Below, one piece after another: positions 14,201-15,696 of a stretch of DNA of 15,696 nucleotides. The DNA is from RDXT01 sp033765305 (GTDB lineage: Bacteria; Bacteroidota; Bacteroidia; J057). How positions within the stretch are numbered: position 1 is the first letter of the stretch; the number at the start of each line of letters is the position of its first letter. The DNA lies in assembly GCA_033765305.1 (NCBI GenBank), contig JANRID010000059.1:1-15696 (forward strand), in the 5' to 3' direction. Under the pieces are notes generated by a model. The model made no database searches, was not told the origin of the DNA, and was given only the letters and a program-made list of their open reading frames with translations. The position numbers were made by a program, and so were the translations under genes.

Positions 14201-14319
14201 TAACCAAAATGATGCAGTCGGCTGGCGACCGCCAGGCCCCTGGCCGCGGCAACCGCCCGCCCCGCAATTACCACTGCGACGACGTAGAAGAGGACTTCAG
14301 CGGCGCGCATGAAGACTGA
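11254..14319 (+). CDS. Exported amidohydrolase-family protein with two amidohydrolase modules
   Basis: The 1021-residue protein starts MRKTLTLLSLLLAALLLHAQ, a signal peptide (cleavage near 20), so it is periplasmic or outer-membrane associated. Module 1 (about 30-440) has the composite sandwich strands and YPGLID, but the HxH position reads Ser94-x-Asp96, so it should not bind metal normally. A beta-rich linker (about 445-540, LDGKPLDLK ... YRLSAAVSGSQMSGYG) follows. Module 2 (about 575-985) keeps the amidohydrolase ligands: His639 and His641 in IDEHTHVA, His803 in TCHSYV, His829 in FTHILEG and Asp883 in NSDDAE, and ends with the ALHIDHRVGSIAAGKDADLV signature. Hydrolysis of an amide or cyclic amide bond in peptides is typical, but the substrate is unknown. 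The ATG at 11254 is chosen for the signal peptide. The gene is followed after 48 bases by another family member. Confidence 0.92.
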   Translation: MRKTLTLLSLLLAALLLHAQDRQPVVQLSSPAPDMQAFTHVTLVLAPGSVIPDATVVVRDGVIAAAGAQVRVPAGAQVHDLAGRWMYPGLIDASSDYTLKAEAPAAVRGFRQGPPQYGRATPGPYYWNEAVKPEAGSGEAFAPNAEQAAALRKLGFTAANILPADGILRGSGALALLGEGPAAGELVLPQSSAVFAFRKGSSRQSYPNSLMGTIALIRQVLLDADAYRKAWAAFKAQPDQPAPDRNLSLEALNAHLDAKLPLIFHSEGVLNSLRAGQIAKEFGLSFIYLTSGDEYKYLDEFKALNAPAIVPLAFPDAYEVQDPGDARDVTLTQLRAWELAPANPAMLAKAGVRFALTPAGLKQKDQFWTRLRKALSYGLTETEALAALTTTPAALLGVSAQMGTLDPGKRANFFVASGNIFSEGSTVEAVYVGGKRYDAAPVPDTEVRGTWEWNAGGQAFSLKLDGKPLDLKPSVRIGGDSSWTASVRRSGDQLQLTFTQQAKQPAYYRLSAAVSGSQMSGYGEDPNGQRFAFTAARTAPLKPAAAKADSAAAVSLASLGAIPKPFASFGAAALPAQEAFVVRNATVWTNTKDGILTEADVLVESGKIKAVGKDLRTAAGMKEIDGAGKHLTTGIIDEHTHVAITQGVNEASHAVTAEVRIGDVLDPEDIDIYRQLAGGVTAAQVLHGSANPIGGQSAIIKFRWGASAEGLKFEGAPGFIKFALGENVKQSNAGDFATIRYPQSRMGVEQLIQDAFRSAKDYRAAWQRWEREGKARNLAPPARDLQLETLLEILDGKRFITCHSYVQSEITMLIRLAEAEGFKVNTFTHILEGYKVADKMKAHGANASSFADWWAYKVEVAEAIPYSPALMQQVGLNVCINSDDAEMARRLNQEAAKAVKYGGVSEEEAWKMVTLNPAKALHIDHRVGSIAAGKDADLVLWNSHPLSIYAKPLHTWVDGRMYFDLERDQQLRDAQAAERNRLITKMMQSAGDRQAPGRGNRPPRNYHCDDVEEDFSGAHED

Positions 14320-14367
14320 CCGTCAGGTTCCGAGTATCATTTCCGTTCACCCGTTTTCCCTTCCCCA

Positions 14368-15669
14368 ATGAAATCCTTCCGCTATCTGTATATCAGCCTG
14401 CTGCTGGCGGCCCTGCTGCCGGCTGCGGCGCCTGCCCAGGTATCTCCGGCGCCGGCCCCGCCGCAGTCCGGGCCCATTCTCCTCCGCAACGCCACCCTGC
14501 ACCTCGGCAATGGCCAGGTGATCGGGCGCGGCGATCTGCTCTTTGAAAAGGGGATAATTACCGCCGTCGGAACGGTGCAGGCGCCGCCCCAGGCCCGGAT
14601 CGTGGACCTGAGCGGCAAGCATGTGTATCCGGGGCTGGTGCTCATCGGCTCCCAGCTCGGCCTGATCGAGGTTTCCAGCGTGCGCGCCACGCGCGATGCG
14701 CAGGAAACCGGGGAGGTGAATCCCAATGCCCGCGCGCTGGTGGCCTACAACACCGATTCGCGCATCATTCCCACCGTGCGGTCCAACGGCGTCCTGATCG
14801 CGCAGGCTGCGCCGTCCGGGGGGCTGTTTTCAGGCACCTCGTCGGTGATGCAGCTCGATGCGTGGAACTACGAGGATGCCGCTATCCGCCCCGACGATGC
14901 CCTGCATGTGAACTGGCCCAGCCTCAGCTACCGCGAGACCCCCTTCGGCCCGCCGGTGGAGACGCAGAAGACCCGCGCCCGCGAGCAGGCGGAGGAAGTG
15001 TACCAGACGATGCGCGACGCCGCTGCGTACCGGCAGGCGAAGGAGGCCGGCCTGCCCGTAGCGCACAACCTGTTTCTGGAAAGCCTGATTCCGGTGCTGA
15101 AGCGCGAGCACAAGGTGTATGTCCATGCCAGTACGGAAAAGCAGATTGTGGCGGCGGTGGAATGGATCCGGACGTTCGGTCTGGACGGCGTGATCTTCGG
15201 TGCGCAGGAGGCCTATCTGCAGACGGCGCTGCTGAAGGAGGCGAAGATTCCGGTGGTCATCGACCAGACGCATGCCCTGCCGCTGCGCGAGGAGGACCCG
15301 GTGGATCTGCCGTACCGGCTGCCGTATCTGCTGCACGAGGCCGGCGTCGAGTTTGCGCTGAGCCTCGGCGACCGCAACTGGAACAGCCGCAACCTGCCCT
15401 TTCAGGCCGGCACAGCGGCGGCCTTCGGCCTGCCGCAGGAAGCTGCGCTGCAGGCGGTGACGCTGACGCCTGCGCGTCTGCTGGGCATCGGGGACCGCTA
15501 CGGCAGTTTGGAGGCCGGCAAGTCGGCTACGCTGGTGGTCAGCGAGGGGGATCTGCTGGATATGCGCACGTCAGGGGTGCTGCATGCCTTTATCGATGGC
15601 CGGGAGCTGAGCCTGGATAATTTGCATAAGCAGCTGTATGAGCGGTATAAGCTGAAGTACAGCCGATGA
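14368..15669 (+). CDS. Exported amidohydrolase-like protein lacking the HxH metal site
   Basis: The 433-residue product has a signal peptide (MKSFRYLYISLLLAALLPAA, cleavage after APAQ near 24) and an amidohydrolase layout: ILLRNATLHLGNGQVIGRGD strands, then KHVYPGLVLIGSQLGL where PGLIDxHxH is expected, so both His are absent (Gly94, Gln96). Later segments keep family-like residues: His in KVYVHAS, VVIDQTHALP, ALSLGDRN, and the closing LTPARLLGIGDRYGSLEAGKSATLVV signature. It follows the two-module amidohydrolase gene by 48 bases on the same strand, so the two are likely co-transcribed and may form a complex in the periplasm, this one serving as a non-catalytic partner. That is inference. The TGA lies at the start of a 14-base tandem repeat. 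Confidence 0.9.
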   Translation: MKSFRYLYISLLLAALLPAAAPAQVSPAPAPPQSGPILLRNATLHLGNGQVIGRGDLLFEKGIITAVGTVQAPPQARIVDLSGKHVYPGLVLIGSQLGLIEVSSVRATRDAQETGEVNPNARALVAYNTDSRIIPTVRSNGVLIAQAAPSGGLFSGTSSVMQLDAWNYEDAAIRPDDALHVNWPSLSYRETPFGPPVETQKTRAREQAEEVYQTMRDAAAYRQAKEAGLPVAHNLFLESLIPVLKREHKVYVHASTEKQIVAAVEWIRTFGLDGVIFGAQEAYLQTALLKEAKIPVVIDQTHALPLREEDPVDLPYRLPYLLHEAGVEFALSLGDRNWNSRNLPFQAGTAAAFGLPQEAALQAVTLTPARLLGIGDRYGSLEAGKSATLVVSEGDLLDMRTSGVLHAFIDGRELSLDNLHKQLYERYKLKYSR

Positions 15670-15696
15670 GTATTGGGTATTGAGTATTGGGTATTG
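15668..15696. repeat. 14-base tandem repeat at the window edge
   Basis: GAGTATTGGGTATT occurs at 15668-15681 and again at 15682-15695, and the next base fits a third unit, so the array probably continues beyond the edge. It overlaps the last two bases of the preceding stop codon. Each unit is itself two similar 7-base halves. Confidence 0.85.

Noticed and set aside
11227..14310. Very long open frame (about 1027 codons) antisense to the two-module amidohydrolase gene
   Set aside because: Its product is rich in Arg, Gly, His and Gln with no recognisable domain, and the sense strand has a clear signal peptide and catalytic motifs. Long antisense frames are common in GC-rich genes with biased third positions.

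Overview
The window most likely comes from a GC-rich member of the Bacteroidota, perhaps a Saprospiria-like lineage. Supporting features are a secreted protein with a choice-of-anchor L-like start followed by PKD-like repeats, a bacterial SUI1/YciH factor, a FabI of the Bacteroidota length and style, a fused HisIE, clear lack of strong Shine-Dalgarno sites, and paired periplasmic amidohydrolase-like proteins. The phylum call is inference from gene content; no rRNA or other marker is present. No tRNA, rRNA, CRISPR array, transposase or phage gene was seen.

Layout. Bases 1-2034 (minus) hold the N-terminal 678 residues of a large exported PKD-repeat protein that runs off the left edge. Next come a SUI1 factor and fabI (both minus), then a polyprenol-phosphate mannosyltransferase-type GT2 enzyme (plus). 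This gene converges, with only 3 bases between stop codons, on a minus-strand unit hisF-hisIE-HAD-like. The last gene of that unit looks like a 3-hydroxyacyl-CoA dehydrogenase that has lost its NAD motif and catalytic His. A repeat-packed 656-base divergent intergenic region (6432-7087) follows. Then comes a tightly coupled plus-strand operon: alpha/beta-hydrolase-like protein, CDP-alcohol phosphatidyltransferase, CdsA-type cytidylyltransferase, PlsC-type acyltransferase (7088-10055). After a second repeat-bearing gap come a DUF2306-type membrane protein and two exported amidohydrolase-family proteins (11254-15669). The window ends inside a short tandem repeat.

How the genes work together. 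The 7088-10055 operon contains consecutive steps of phospholipid synthesis: acylation to phosphatidate, activation to CDP-diacylglycerol, and transfer of the phosphatidyl group to an alcohol. Its composition resembles the E. coli ynbABC group, so it may make an accessory lipid rather than only housekeeping ones. hisF and hisIE supply three activities of histidine synthesis. The two amidohydrolase proteins carry three amidohydrolase-like modules, of which only one keeps the full metal-ligand set.

The most unusual parts are the structured and dispersed repeats in the two intergenic regions, the repeated occurrence of enzyme folds with missing catalytic residues (HAD-like, alpha/beta hydrolase-like, two amidohydrolase modules), and the Asn-substituted CDP-alcohol transferase motif inside the lipid operon.
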